Shown: positions 1 through 8,033 of the stretch, in pieces
How the letters are laid out: the number at the start of each line of letters is the position of its first letter
How positions within the stretch are numbered: position 1 is the stretch's first letter
NCBI RefSeq assembly: GCF_003696215.1
Contig: NZ_RFFG01000035.1
Location: forward strand, 1 to 64,000
Direction: 5' to 3'
DNA from: Actinomadura harenae
GTDB taxonomy: Bacteria; Actinomycetota; Actinomycetes; Streptosporangiales; Streptosporangiaceae
DNA length: 64,000 nucleotides
Program-made: the position numbers and the translations under genes
Notes under the pieces: model-generated
What the model was told of the DNA's origin: nothing
The model's database searches: none
What the model saw: only the letters and a program-made list of their open reading frames with translations

Positions 1-111
1 CGCACCCAACAAGGCATGACCAAAAAGGAGATCATCCGCTGCCTCAAACGCTACATCGCCCGCGAGCTCTACCAACTCATCACATCAAACGATCTTGAAC
101 TCGCCGCTTGA
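1..111 (+). CDS. IS110-family transposase, C-terminal fragment (cut by window edge)
   Basis: Only the last 36 residues lie in the window. The reading TKKEIIRCLKRYIAREL matches the C-terminal tail typical of IS110-type DEDD transposases in actinobacteria. The stop is followed by GACATCCATAGGAGCATC, a sequence that commonly follows the transposase stop near the right end of such elements (recalled, not searched). The rest of the transposase lies to the left. Its position beside a shortened kinase gene and an integrase remnant fits a decaying island edge. Family assignment is fairly confident from the motif; element name unknown. Confidence 0.7.
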   Translation, partial: RTQQGMTKKEIIRCLKRYIARELYQLITSNDLELAA

Positions 112-438
112 CATCCATAGGAGCATCCCGCGGACCACCGAACCAGTCCTCCCGCACGGTGAAACGGTCCCTCGGACACGACGCACGTCCACGGTTGTGG
201 ACCCGTCCCCCCACCACCTGAGAAGCGCCGCCGACCGCCGGTTCGAGAGTCGGGCACACCAGGGAATCCAGCAGCGCTCGCATGACGTACAGAACGCGTT
301 TCGTTGACAACTCGCACGTCTCTCCGCAGGCGCACGGCCGGTGTGCGGCGATGCCGCGTACCCGGCCCTCTCGTACGGAGCGCACCGGTCGAACCCGCGA
401 AGCGGAACGTGCGAGGACAGGGATCCTTGGCGAGCCCC
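112..438. other. Non-coding stretch between IS110 tail and kinase
   Basis: I see no convincing gene here. The first 25 or so bases are probably the right end of the IS110-type element. The remainder may have been the 3' part of the neighbouring kinase gene or flanking DNA, but no reading frame continues the kinase. IS110 elements lack terminal inverted repeats, so the exact edge cannot be read from sequence alone. Confidence 0.4.
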
Positions 439-1260
439 TCATCCGGGTGTGAACGCGCACTGGGGACCGGCGGCGGCGGGCAGGTCGCACATCACCTGGC
501 CGGCATTGGGCCGCAGGGCCGGATCCTTGGCCAGGCACGCGGCGGCCAGGGCACGAAGTCTTCCCGTCAGCCGGCCGAGCGCGGGATCCTCATTGAGGAT
601 CCGTTGCATCACGGCCGGGGGCGTGTCATCGCCGAACGAGGGTGATCCGTTCGCGGCGAAGGCCATCGTGGTGGCCCAGGCGAACATGTCGGCGGGCGGC
701 CCGGCGCGCACGCCGAAGAACTGCTCGGGGGCCATGTACGAGGGAGTGCCGATCACCTGGCTGGTGGCGCTCGTGCTCGCCCCCAGCACCCGCGCGACAC
801 CAAAGTCGATCACCCGGGGTCCGTCCGGGCCGATCAGCACGTTGGACGGCTTGAAGTCGCGGTGCACGACGCCGGCATGATGGATGGCCGCCAGGGCGGT
901 GGCCGTGCCCAGCGCCAGCCGGTCCAGCTCACCGGCGTGGCGCGGCCCCCATCGCCGGACCAGGTCCCGGAGTGAAGGTCCGGCGATGTACTCGCACACG
1001 ATGAAGGGGCGCTCACCGTCGACGTCGGCGGCCAGCACGGCAGCGGTGCAGAAGTTCGCGACGCGCTGTGCCGTGGCCGCCTCGCGGGCGAACCTCGCCC
1101 GTGCCCGTTCGTCACCGCCGCGGTGCATCACCTTGACGGCGACCGGGTTCCCATCGCCGGCCTCGCCGAAGAAGACCACCCCCTGGCCGCCCTCGCCCAA
1201 CCGCCCGAGGATCCGGAAACCGCCAAGCCGTGACGGGTCGCCGGGGCGCAGCGGCTTCAT
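439..1260 (-). CDS. Serine/threonine protein kinase, kinase domain only
   Basis: A 273-residue Hanks-type kinase. Visible motifs are the glycine loop GRLGEGGQGVVF (19-30), the ATP-anchoring lysine K43, the catalytic loop HRDFKPSN (133-140), DFG (152-154) and APE (177-179). All key residues for phosphotransfer are present. The ATG at 1260 is chosen because the family motif MKPLRPGDPSRLG starts there, with GGAAAG upstream. Family members normally continue into a membrane segment and an extracellular sensor; this one stops just after the kinase domain. It may be a soluble kinase, or it may be truncated by the adjacent insertion sequence. It belongs to the same subfamily as the full-length kinase at 54410-55957, which also carries the RFCTAAVL-type segment. 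Confidence 0.85.
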   Translation of the reverse strand: MKPLRPGDPSRLGGFRILGRLGEGGQGVVFFGEAGDGNPVAVKVMHRGGDERARARFAREAATAQRVANFCTAAVLAADVDGERPFIVCEYIAGPSLRDLVRRWGPRHAGELDRLALGTATALAAIHHAGVVHRDFKPSNVLIGPDGPRVIDFGVARVLGASTSATSQVIGTPSYMAPEQFFGVRAGPPADMFAWATTMAFAANGSPSFGDDTPPAVMQRILNEDPALGRLTGRLRALAAACLAKDPALRPNAGQVMCDLPAAAGPQCAFTPG

Positions 1261-1688
1261 GATGTCCCACTTTCCGTTCACGCCGCGCCCGGCCGCCGTA
1301 CCGGCACAGAACACCTCGGACCGGCGCGCGGGCCGCACGATCGCGGGATCGTGGCCGCTGGTTCGCTCCAAAGTCAATCCGGCCCGCACCGGGAGGGAAA
1401 CAGCCGATCCGCAAAGGAGTCATCATCCCCACCGATCACCGCGTGGCTCCACAGGGCCGGGCGACCACCCCCGTGGACGGTCGGCCAGAAGCTCGGCGAA
1501 CGGGACGCGGCTGGCCGCACCGTCAGCCCCGCGGCCGATCGTGGCCCCCGGACGTCCGCCGGGATCCCGAGGCTCCGTGGCCCGGCCCCGCGTACTCCCG
1601 TCAGCGAGCCTGTCCGGCAGGCCAGGTTGCTGTGGAGCATCCAGCCCGGCACATGGCCCGCGTGGGCCCCTTCGGGTAGGGCTGGGCT
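1261..1688. other. Kinase upstream region, no gene seen
   Basis: About 430 bases between the kinase start and the integrase remnant. Several open frames exist on both strands, as expected at this GC content, but none shows a ribosome site or recognisable protein. It should hold the kinase promoter. Part may be decayed integrase or element DNA, since the integrase tail begins abruptly at its right edge. Confidence 0.4.
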
Positions 1689-1877
1689 GTCCGTCTGCAG
1701 GATCCGCTGTACGGTGCGGCGTCGCTTCTTCTCGCAGCAGGGCACAACATGAAGGTCGTCCAGGAGACCTTGCGGTTGTCGTCGATCACGATCGCCGCCG
1801 ACACCTACACCAGCCTGCTCCCGCAGCTAGCGCACAAGTCCGCCGAAGACGCCGCCGCCGTCATCCTCAACGCGTGA
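1689..1877 (+). pseudogene. Tyrosine integrase C-terminal remnant
   Basis: The last 62 codons of an integrase that is nearly identical over this stretch to the C-terminus of the intact integrase at 21950-23500. From the KVVQETLRLSS region to the stop there is one amino-acid difference (AAAV versus AAAI). Just upstream the catalytic box is damaged: the intact copy reads RLHDLRHGAAS, this one RLQDPLYGAAS, so catalytic His and Arg are lost. The rest of the gene is absent. DNA similarity continues about 60 bases past the stop, to around 1938. This is the relic of a second, related integrated element, or an internal duplication. Confidence 0.9.
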
Positions 1878-1969
1878 CCGGCACCGCGCCCGATGCACGC
1901 GGCGTGACCTGACCACCTGCCAACCCGTCGGCCCGCCGCCCCGTTCCCCTGGCTCCGGTCCCGGCTGCT

Positions 1970-2522
1970 GTGCCGTCCCCGGCCGAGATCGCCGACAAGA
2001 TCACCAGCCAGCCGACACCGACGACCGCACCAACGGTCACGACGGCGATCGGGCGGCCGAGGTCGCCGAGCTTCGCAAGGAAAACGCCTCGTGGCGGACC
2101 AAGCTCCGCGAGACCGAGATGCGCCCTGCCGAGCCGGAGCAGGCCACGCAGAGCGACGCGGAGAAGGCGCTCAACACCGCCTGTGCCGAGGCGGTGCGCG
2201 AGACCACCGCCCGCTTCCACAAGCGGCTTCTGTCCGCCGAGGTCGGCCGGCTCGCCGCGGAACTGCGATTCCGCGACCCCGGCGACGTGATTCGCCTGGT
2301 CGGCCTGGACGACATCGAGGTCGGCCCGGACGGTGACATCGACGGCAAGCCCTGCGCGCCGCGCTCACGGCGGTGGCCGAGGCCAAGCCCTATCTCATCG
2401 ATGAGCCGCCGATCCCTTCCGCCCGTGAGGTCGGCTTTGGCGCGGCGGGGTATGACCCCAGCGACCACGACGCGTACTCCGTCGCTGACATGGACCGGGA
2501 GCTGTTCGGCACCAAGCCTTGA
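1970..2522 (+). pseudogene. Phage scaffold-like gene, frameshifted
   Basis: Protein-like sequence continues through more than one frame. A first segment (about 1970-2030) reads PSPAEIADKITSQP. A second frame carries a charged coiled-coil, AAEVAELRKENASWRTKLRE, and then RFRDPGDVIRLVGLDDIEV up to about 2348. There one base appears lost in a GGCAAG-CCCTGCGC context, and the reading resumes in the next frame as LRAALTAVAEAKPYLIDEPP, ending at TGA 2520-2522. The layout (acidic N-terminus, helical middle, AKPYL near the end) resembles tailed-phage capsid scaffold or minor capsid proteins, but that is only an impression. It directly follows the integrase remnant. Confidence 0.6.
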
Positions 2523-2601
2523 CCATCAGCCAACTACACTCCGCATCTGATGGTCACGGTAAGTATCCGCTTCGTGGTCGTCAGGACAAGAGGAGTACGC
2601 C

Positions 2602-3033
2602 ATGAACATCTCCGCACGCGCCGGTGGTCTCGCCAGCGGGCTGACCATTGCCCTGCTCACCGCCAGCATCGCCGCTCCCGCAAACGCCAACCCGCAAGAC
2701 CCCGGCCTTGATCTGGACAAGCTCCATAGATGCTTCACCCAACTCAAGGCTACTTACGAGCAACTCAATGGACAGGAGGCTGCTGCGCAGACGGCACTCC
2801 AGAGATGGGGCAGCATGGTGAACCCGGACGGAGCGTTCAATGAAAATAACGCAAAGAACAAGCTCGCAAACTGCGGAGTTCCAAAAACGCTCTACAGGGT
2901 CGCCATAAATTTCCTGGAAGAAAAATGCGCTCCGAACGGGAAGAAGGGGGCCCTCAAAAAGGCCAAAACGGCCGAGGACTGGGAAAAGATTGTTCCGTGT
3001 CTGGTGGAGCAGGGGAACGCGCTGCAAGCCTAG
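2602..3033 (+). CDS. Small secreted protein with four cysteines
   Basis: A 143-residue protein of unknown function. The N-terminus is a clear Sec signal peptide: ARAGG, a hydrophobic core around residues 11-25, then ANA (27-29) as probable cleavage site. The mature part is about 114 residues with cysteines at 44, 91, 109 and 133, enough for two disulfides, and a lysine-rich patch near 112-122. GAGG lies seven bases before the ATG. The second half uses A/T-rich codons (GAAAATAAC, AAAAACG) unlike the surrounding GC-rich DNA, suggesting transfer. No domain recognised; it stands alone between two islands of unrelated genes. Confidence 0.75.
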   Translation: MNISARAGGLASGLTIALLTASIAAPANANPQDPGLDLDKLHRCFTQLKATYEQLNGQEAAAQTALQRWGSMVNPDGAFNENNAKNKLANCGVPKTLYRVAINFLEEKCAPNGKKGALKKAKTAEDWEKIVPCLVEQGNALQA

Positions 3034-3111
3034 CCATCGAATGGTGATCAGCAGGACAGCCTCCAGGGGCGGCGCCACTCCTGCATGGTTAGGGGAGGAT
3101 CGGTGATGGCG

Positions 3112-3570
3112 TCAGCGGCGGTCTTGCAGGACCTTGAGGAGGGCGCCGAGTTGCTCGCGTGGGAACGTGAGCTGTGCCGAGGGTGCTCGTCGTGCGTGAC
3201 CATCGTTGGTCGGGAAGATGTGGATGACGTTCTGCCATGCGTCGGGGTGGGTCCACCGCCTTACTCGCTCGGCGAACTCTGGGCTGGTTCCCAGGATCGC
3301 GATCAGTCGTACCGCGTCGTCCTCGGGGAGTTTGAGCCAGACCTTGCCGCGGTGGAAGTCGGCGTGGTGCTGGCGGTCGGCGGGGGAGGTGTTCGAGCGG
3401 TGTCCGTTGTGTTCGATCGACTCTCCGAAGTCCTGGCAGCAGCCTTCGGTTGTGAACCCCAGTTCCCAGAGGCGCTGGATCAGCGGCACCAGGTCTTCAT
3501 CGACATCGATCGTCTCGCCCTCGTGGACGAGTGGGACGGTGGGGTGGACTTGGCCTAGTTCGTGAGGCAT
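3112..3570 (-). CDS. Hypothetical protein, TEGCCQD motif
   Basis: A 152-residue soluble protein with no function I can name. Its middle, LWELGFTTEGCCQDFGESI (35-52), resembles small actinobacterial proteins in which a central region ending in a cysteine pair precedes a helical half, but I cannot assign a family. The ATG at 3570 overlaps the 3' end of the phosphotransferase-like gene by 16 bases, so the two are probably translated together. A longer in-frame opening upstream exists but is the shadow of that neighbour. Third gene of the three-gene minus-strand set 4869-3112. Confidence 0.7.
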   Translation of the reverse strand: MPHELGQVHPTVPLVHEGETIDVDEDLVPLIQRLWELGFTTEGCCQDFGESIEHNGHRSNTSPADRQHHADFHRGKVWLKLPEDDAVRLIAILGTSPEFAERVRRWTHPDAWQNVIHIFPTNDGHARRAPSAQLTFPREQLGALLKVLQDRR

Positions 3571-4508
3571 TCCACGGCCTCCTTGAGGTGTCGGCTGATG
3601 GCCTTCTGTACGGCGTGATCGCGCTCGGGGTCGCCCGGGTCGCCCCACCGACAGTTGCTTTCCATGAGCCACTCGACGATCCAGAGCTTGTCCCAGCCGG
3701 ATGCCCAAACGTGGGCTGGCAGCCCGCCCCGGTCGAGCAGGGCTTCCTCGGGGCCCCCGGCCGCCACGTAGGCGTCCATGAGGTCCTTGACCGCGTTGAG
3801 GTCGAGCGGCTCGGGGGTTCCCTGCCAGGAGACCAGGTCCAGCAGGCCGTTGCCGGTGTAGGCGCGGGCCATGTCGAGTACCCGTGGTACCCCGTCGGGC
3901 TGGACGATCAGGGAGGTGGGGTGGAACTCGCTGTGGCACATCCCGTACGGCGGGATGGTCACGCCTTTCGCGCGCCGATGTGCGGCACCGTCGAGGGCCT
4001 CGAGTTTCCGCCGGAGGCTGAACGTGTCAGTGGTCCAGCGGCCTGCGCGCTGAAGTGCGTCCAGCCACTCCAAAGCGCGGAGTGGCAGCGTGACGAGGGC
4101 GTGCTCGTCCAATACCGGCAGTCCGTCCAGCGGAGGGCAGGTATGGACGGACACCGCGGCGGTCGCCGCGTCGGCAAGGGTGGGCTCGCGGACCGGGTCC
4201 CCGAGATCTTCCGTGATCATGACGACGGAGCCGTCCGGCTGCCGCGTGCTGGTGAGCAGCTTGGGGACGGGCACGCCGTGCGCGGCGGCGTGCCTGAGGA
4301 CGTCGGGCTCGTCGGCGAAGACCTCGTTGGCGTACTTCAGGATGAGCGTCGATCCGTCGGACAAGGTCAGCCGTTCCACTGCCGACATCGACCAGACGCG
4401 GATCTCCTCGCGCCGCTCGATGCTGGCACCGATCTGGCCGGCGAGTGCGTCCAGGACGGCGGGGCGGACGGACAGCTCCGTCCGCCCCTGGTCGTGGTCA
4501 CCGGCCAC
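3555..4508 (-). CDS. Aminoglycoside-phosphotransferase-like protein, altered catalytic box
   Basis: A 317-residue protein with the APH/choline-kinase fold outline. It has an N-lobe with lysine in TLILKYANE (K58), a linker ITEDLGDP, then the catalytic region CHSEFHPTSLIV (191-202) and VLDMARA (210-216). Active members read HxDxxxxN; here the aspartate is glutamate and the asparagine serine, so classical kinase activity is doubtful. The GTG start at 4508 overlaps the end of the upstream gene by 11 bases and is chosen for that coupling. The substrate is unknown. Neighbours of the same operon are unknown proteins, which gives no clue to a drug target. Confidence 0.8.
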   Translation of the reverse strand: MAGDHDQGRTELSVRPAVLDALAGQIGASIERREEIRVWSMSAVERLTLSDGSTLILKYANEVFADEPDVLRHAAAHGVPVPKLLTSTRQPDGSVVMITEDLGDPVREPTLADAATAAVSVHTCPPLDGLPVLDEHALVTLPLRALEWLDALQRAGRWTTDTFSLRRKLEALDGAAHRRAKGVTIPPYGMCHSEFHPTSLIVQPDGVPRVLDMARAYTGNGLLDLVSWQGTPEPLDLNAVKDLMDAYVAAGGPEEALLDRGGLPAHVWASGWDKLWIVEWLMESNCRWGDPGDPERDHAVQKAISRHLKEAVECLTN

Positions 4509-4869
4509 AGGCGCGCACCTGCTCGACCCATGCGTCCCGGAAGGCGTTCAGCTCGCGCCGGAACGCGGCGATGTCGACGCCGAACGGCGCGACGCATCCA
4601 CCGGCCATGTTGACCTCCGTACCGGACTGGCAGCCGTGGATCAGCCGCCCGCCCAGGGCGACATGGGCCTTGACCTGCTCGACCCTGCGCGGCTCGTTGA
4701 ACCACGAGCCGTGATACAGCTCGTCGATCAGCTCGGCCTCCTCGGTGCCCAGACCGTAGACCACATGGGCGGCCTCGCCGAACATCCACGCGGGGCCGAC
4801 GTTGCTGATCTCGCCGGACAACTCGACGCGGTTGAGCGCCATCATCACGCCCATCTCGACCAGGCTCAT
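4498..4869 (-). CDS. Hypothetical protein
   Basis: A 123-residue protein beginning MSLVEMGVMMALNRVELSG and ending in a helical tail, ELNAFRDAWVEQVRACGR. I do not recognise it. There are three cysteines (IHGCQSG, GGCVAPFG and near the end) and several WF/WM motifs. The start is uncertain: a TTG at 4944 would add 25 residues, and ATGs at 4854 and 4845 are also possible. It is the first gene of a coupled set with the phosphotransferase-like gene and the TEGCCQD protein, so the three probably act together. Confidence 0.6.
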   Translation of the reverse strand: MSLVEMGVMMALNRVELSGEISNVGPAWMFGEAAHVVYGLGTEEAELIDELYHGSWFNEPRRVEQVKAHVALGGRLIHGCQSGTEVNMAGGCVAPFGVDIAAFRRELNAFRDAWVEQVRACGR

Positions 4870-5537
4870 CCGACGTCGCCGATTCGAAGCCCCCCGGCGA
4901 ACCCAGTCAAAGACGGCGGGAACACCGAAGGGCAACAAGATCAATTTGTGAGTGCCTAAAGTGCCGAACGTGTCACAGGAAGTATTGCCGGGGCGATGGT
5001 GCTCGGTCCGCGAGGAAGCTGAGAGCAGGAATCACCGGCGACCCGTCGATGTCGCGTACCTTTCGACGTGCCAGTACCAGATGTGAAAAAATGAAAGGCC
5101 ACTCTCGTGTCCACACCGGAGGTTCAGCGGGGCGTCGCTCGGCTGGTCGCGCAAATGCGGGCTCAGCCCGTCACGGATCGTTCGGTCGCCCTACGGGCCG
5201 CTGCGCTGCGCCGCGTCCTGGCTCGGCCAGTGGTGTGTGTTGAGCCGCTGGGAGGAGACCACGGCGGTCAAGCGCAGCGCGTGGGCCAAGATCCTGACCC
5301 CTGTGATGATGCGCGCCAGCGCGGCCAGGAACGGTGATCAGGCCACCCACCTGCTCGGAGTCCTCGGTAAGGGTTCGCAGGATCAGGTCGAACGTCGCGA
5401 CGATGCCGAGTCAACCGATCAGCCGACGGGCGGCCATGACCCGGGGACTGCGTTGGAGGCAAGTACCACGAGTGGATGGTTAGCGCTCCGATTAGTCGGA
5501 AGCGTAGAACGCGATCTGGGAGACGAGCGCTGTCCCT
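4870..5537. other. Intergenic region with possible gene debris
   Basis: Nearly 670 bases without a solid gene. A GTG at 5107 with GAAAGG upstream opens a 76-codon frame (5107-5337) whose first part, TPEVQRGVARLVAQMRAQPV, looks helical, but it soon becomes low-quality sequence. Another frame at 5237-5554 reads SRWEETTAVKRSAWAKIL and may be the continuation of the same decayed gene after a frameshift. An A-rich stretch (GTGAAAAAATGAAAGG, about 5080-5098) stands out. I treat this as probable debris. Confidence 0.35.
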
Positions 5538-6086
5538 TCACCCCCTCAGCCTGAGAGCCAGCGCCTCGTCTATTTCGGCGCCGGGGTAAGACTGGACGTC
5601 GGCGACCTTGTTCCAGCCCCAGCGTTCGTACATCTTGCGGGCGGGGGCGTCGGTGTTTGCGAGCAGGGTGGCGTGGGGCTCTGGGCGGTCTTCCAGCAGG
5701 GCGTTGATGAGGCGGTGGGCGAGGCCCTGGCCGCGGTGAGGGGTGGCGACGACGAGTTCGATGACGGCGAACTTGGGTGCCTGGACGACCTCGGCTGGCG
5801 GCGTGGAGCCGGAGGCGTCGCGCCACCATCGGCCTGCTTCGAAGGGGAAGCCGAAGCTGAAGCCCGCGAGGTCGCCGTCGTGGCTGCGGGCGGTGACGAG
5901 GGAGAAGCCGTCGTTCTTGGCCTGGCGGGTGGTGCGTTCGGTGAAGCCTTGGAAGCTGAACATGGGATGTGGCTTGTAGGGCGGCTCGGCGTAGGCGGGG
6001 ACGTAGACGGCGGCGATCTCGTCGAGCATGGCGAGTGTGGCGGGGCCGTCGTGCTTGGTGAAGGTGTAGTCGGCGCCGTTAGGCAT
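5538..6086 (-). CDS. GNAT-family N-acetyltransferase
   Basis: A 182-residue protein with the GNAT acetyl-CoA site. The sequence VIELVVATPHRGQGLAHRLI (109-127) contains the Q/RxxGxG/A pyrophosphate loop as RGQGLA. It is followed by LANTDAPARKMYERWGW (142-158), the usual motif B, where APARKMYERWGW is the substrate-independent helix. The substrate is not evident. Its ATG overlaps the end of the HTH/TPR regulator gene by eight bases, so the two are one transcription unit running away from the 7.6-14.4 kb cassette. Confidence 0.85.
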   Translation of the reverse strand: MPNGADYTFTKHDGPATLAMLDEIAAVYVPAYAEPPYKPHPMFSFQGFTERTTRQAKNDGFSLVTARSHDGDLAGFSFGFPFEAGRWWRDASGSTPPAEVVQAPKFAVIELVVATPHRGQGLAHRLINALLEDRPEPHATLLANTDAPARKMYERWGWNKVADVQSYPGAEIDEALALRLRG

Positions 6087-7512
6087 GGGGGGATTCTCCG
6101 ATCAGGCTGAGCGCGATGCGCCGGGTCTGGAAGGCGTCATCGCCGGGGACGGCGTGCAGGGTTCCTGCGAAGTCACGGACCTTGTCGGTGATGCGGGCGC
6201 TGGTCATCTCGGTCAGCAGCGGCAGGTTTTCGTGGAAGACGTCGATGGCGTGCTTGCCGTTGCCCGACCGGGCGAGAGCCTCGGCGTGGGTGAGGCGGTA
6301 GTAGGCGCGGTTGCGTGGCGGCATGGAGGCGGTGGCGTCCTCCAGCAGGTCGGCAGCTTCGGCGTGACGGCCGAGGAACGTTTGGCCGATCGCTTCGAGG
6401 CCGTGCATCTCCTCCTCGCCGAAGAAGCGGAACCATTCGCTGGGATCGGTCTGGCCAGTGGACATGCCGAGGAGATCCCAGGCTTCGCCTTTGAACCGCT
6501 CGTAGGCGTGTGCGTCTCGGAGGCGCGCGTGGCCGAGTGAGAGACGCATGGACAACAGCGCCCTCAGCTGAGGGTCAGCTCGTGAGCCTGCGTCGATGGC
6601 CCCTTGGGCGGCGGCGACAGCCTTGGCGGGATGGTTCAGGGACCTGCTGACCATGGCGAGGATGTTGAGTACCTGAAGTCGCAGCCCAACATCGCTCGCG
6701 CAGTGTGCCGCGTACAAGCCGTCCTTGAGGAGGTTCTCCGCGCGGTCGAGGTCGCCGCGTTCGTAGGCGAACCAGGCGGCGGCGGTGTTGACCTGGCCGA
6801 CCACCGAGTACACGAAGGGTTCATCGGACGGCTTGAGGGTGATCTGCTTGAGCTGTGCGAGGAGGCTCGACAATCGAGCTTCGGCCAGTTCGACGAGTGC
6901 GGCTCCGCCGTGCTTGGCGTCCAGGGCGTACAGGTCGGCAACGGCGTCGGCGGGACGGTCGAGGCCGGTCACGATGTCGACGTCGGCCCCCGTGGCACTC
7001 GCTGACCGGCCGATCAGCGGGATCGTGAGGCCAGCGAGCACCAGCTTGGTGGAGAATTCGCGGCGGTTCACGTTGTTTGCCGTACCCGTTCCTCGAGTTT
7101 CCTGATCATCGCGGTCCTCGGAGAGGTGGCTGAGTCCTTTCGGGGTGAGGCCGGCGAGGGTTCGAGGGGCTCCAAGCCCGTCCACGATCTTGAGTGCGGT
7201 CTCGATCGTCTGCCCGCCGCTGCGCCCGGCCATGAGCCTCGAGATCGAGCCTTGGGACATTCCGGTTTGCGAGGCGATGGCGCTCTGGGTGGCTCCAGCG
7301 TGGTTGTGGACGGCGACCAGAAGGGTTGACCAGTCCCATCGGGCCAAGGCTCTGCTGATGGGGTCAGAGAACCAGAACTCCAGTGGGAGCTGGATTCCGG
7401 GTGGCTTGGGGGCCAGGCGTGCGGCGGTGACGCAGGGGCCACAGATCTCTCCCTGGGTGTAGCGGCTCAGCGGTGTTCCACAGCGGGCACACGTTCGCTT
7501 CGTCGTGCTCAT
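6079..7512 (-). CDS. Zinc-ribbon, HTH and TPR-type transcriptional regulator
   Basis: A 477-residue regulator. Residues 8-27 hold two CxxC pairs (CARC at 8-11, CGPC at 24-27), a small zinc ribbon. Residues 60-117 form an XRE-like HTH (SQTGMSQGSISRLMAGRSGGQ). After a short low-complexity linker, the C-terminal 280 residues are helical repeats of TPR type (YERGDLDRAENLLKDGLYAA and similar), as in peptide- or partner-sensing regulators. The ATG at 7512 is chosen over an upstream alternative because the zinc ribbon starts there. It is divergent from the small genes at 7656, with an inverted repeat between, so it probably controls that side. Confidence 0.85.
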   Translation of the reverse strand: MSTTKRTCARCGTPLSRYTQGEICGPCVTAARLAPKPPGIQLPLEFWFSDPISRALARWDWSTLLVAVHNHAGATQSAIASQTGMSQGSISRLMAGRSGGQTIETALKIVDGLGAPRTLAGLTPKGLSHLSEDRDDQETRGTGTANNVNRREFSTKLVLAGLTIPLIGRSASATGADVDIVTGLDRPADAVADLYALDAKHGGAALVELAEARLSSLLAQLKQITLKPSDEPFVYSVVGQVNTAAAWFAYERGDLDRAENLLKDGLYAAHCASDVGLRLQVLNILAMVSRSLNHPAKAVAAAQGAIDAGSRADPQLRALLSMRLSLGHARLRDAHAYERFKGEAWDLLGMSTGQTDPSEWFRFFGEEEMHGLEAIGQTFLGRHAEAADLLEDATASMPPRNRAYYRLTHAEALARSGNGKHAIDVFHENLPLLTEMTSARITDKVRDFAGTLHAVPGDDAFQTRRIALSLIGESPHA

Positions 7513-7553
7513 GATGTGGCCTTCCCGGTCGGCGGCACCCCAGCTATTCATCG

Positions 7554-7583
7554 CTGCATCACCGGCGGCTGTTTCCGATGCAG
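7554..7583. promoter_or_regulatory. Possible operator between regulator and cassette
   Basis: CTGCATC and GATGCAG form a 7-bp inverted repeat with a 16-base spacer in the 143-base gap between the divergent regulator (start 7512) and the gene at 7656. Spacing of arms, about two helical turns centre to centre, fits a dimeric HTH protein. The match could be chance. Confidence 0.4.
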
Positions 7584-7655
7584 TGCCGACCTGGTCGCGC
7601 TGCGTGATCAAGTGAAGTCTTGGGGCAGCCACGAAGCCGCGACCTGGAGGACACA

Positions 7656-8033
7656 GTGAGGTTCCGACACGAGCCCCGTCACAGAGTGTCTTTCGACCGT
7701 GCCGCCGAGGCGGGGGCGGGAACGCAGAGAGAAGCCACCCTTTGCGCTCCTGAAGCCGCCACGACAGATCTGGACGTGCTGAGAGTGGCGTTGCACCGTC
7801 TGGATCCGACGCTGTATGCCCGCCTGGATTGCCTCAGCGGAGGCTGTCCGCGTCTGCTCGTCGGTGACGGTCTTCAGCGGTGGGTCACTGTCACCCCGTC
7901 TCTTGATGAGCAGGCCGTTGCTGTCTTCCAGTGGGAGCGATGGGGCGCGCTGATCGCGCCTGTGGCGATGCCCGAGAGAGCCGCAGCCGCTATCCGGTCC
8001 GAGCTGGCCCGGAGCAAGAACGGACCGCGCTGA
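7656..8033 (+). CDS. Hypothetical protein, first gene of the plus-strand cassette
   Basis: A 125-residue protein starting at GTG 7656 with an excellent CTGGAGG site six bases upstream. The middle reads LRVALHRLDPTLYARLDCLSG and GLQRWVTVTPSLDEQAVAVF; no domain recognised. It may adopt a small alpha/beta fold. The stop overlaps the next start as TGATG, so the two genes are coupled. Lying right after the putative operator and divergent from the HTH/TPR regulator, it probably opens the regulated unit. Confidence 0.7.
   Translation: MRFRHEPRHRVSFDRAAEAGAGTQREATLCAPEAATTDLDVLRVALHRLDPTLYARLDCLSGGCPRLLVGDGLQRWVTVTPSLDEQAVAVFQWERWGALIAPVAMPERAAAAIRSELARSKNGPR

Noticed and set aside
1878..2000. Left attachment site next to the integrase remnant
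   Set aside because: Similarity to the intact copy ends about 60 bp after the stop and no part of the tRNA-Arg 3' end is present.
5107..5554. Possible short genes in the 4.9-5.5 kb gap
   Set aside because: Two partial frames look protein-like for a few dozen codons but neither is continuous, and no homologue comes to mind.
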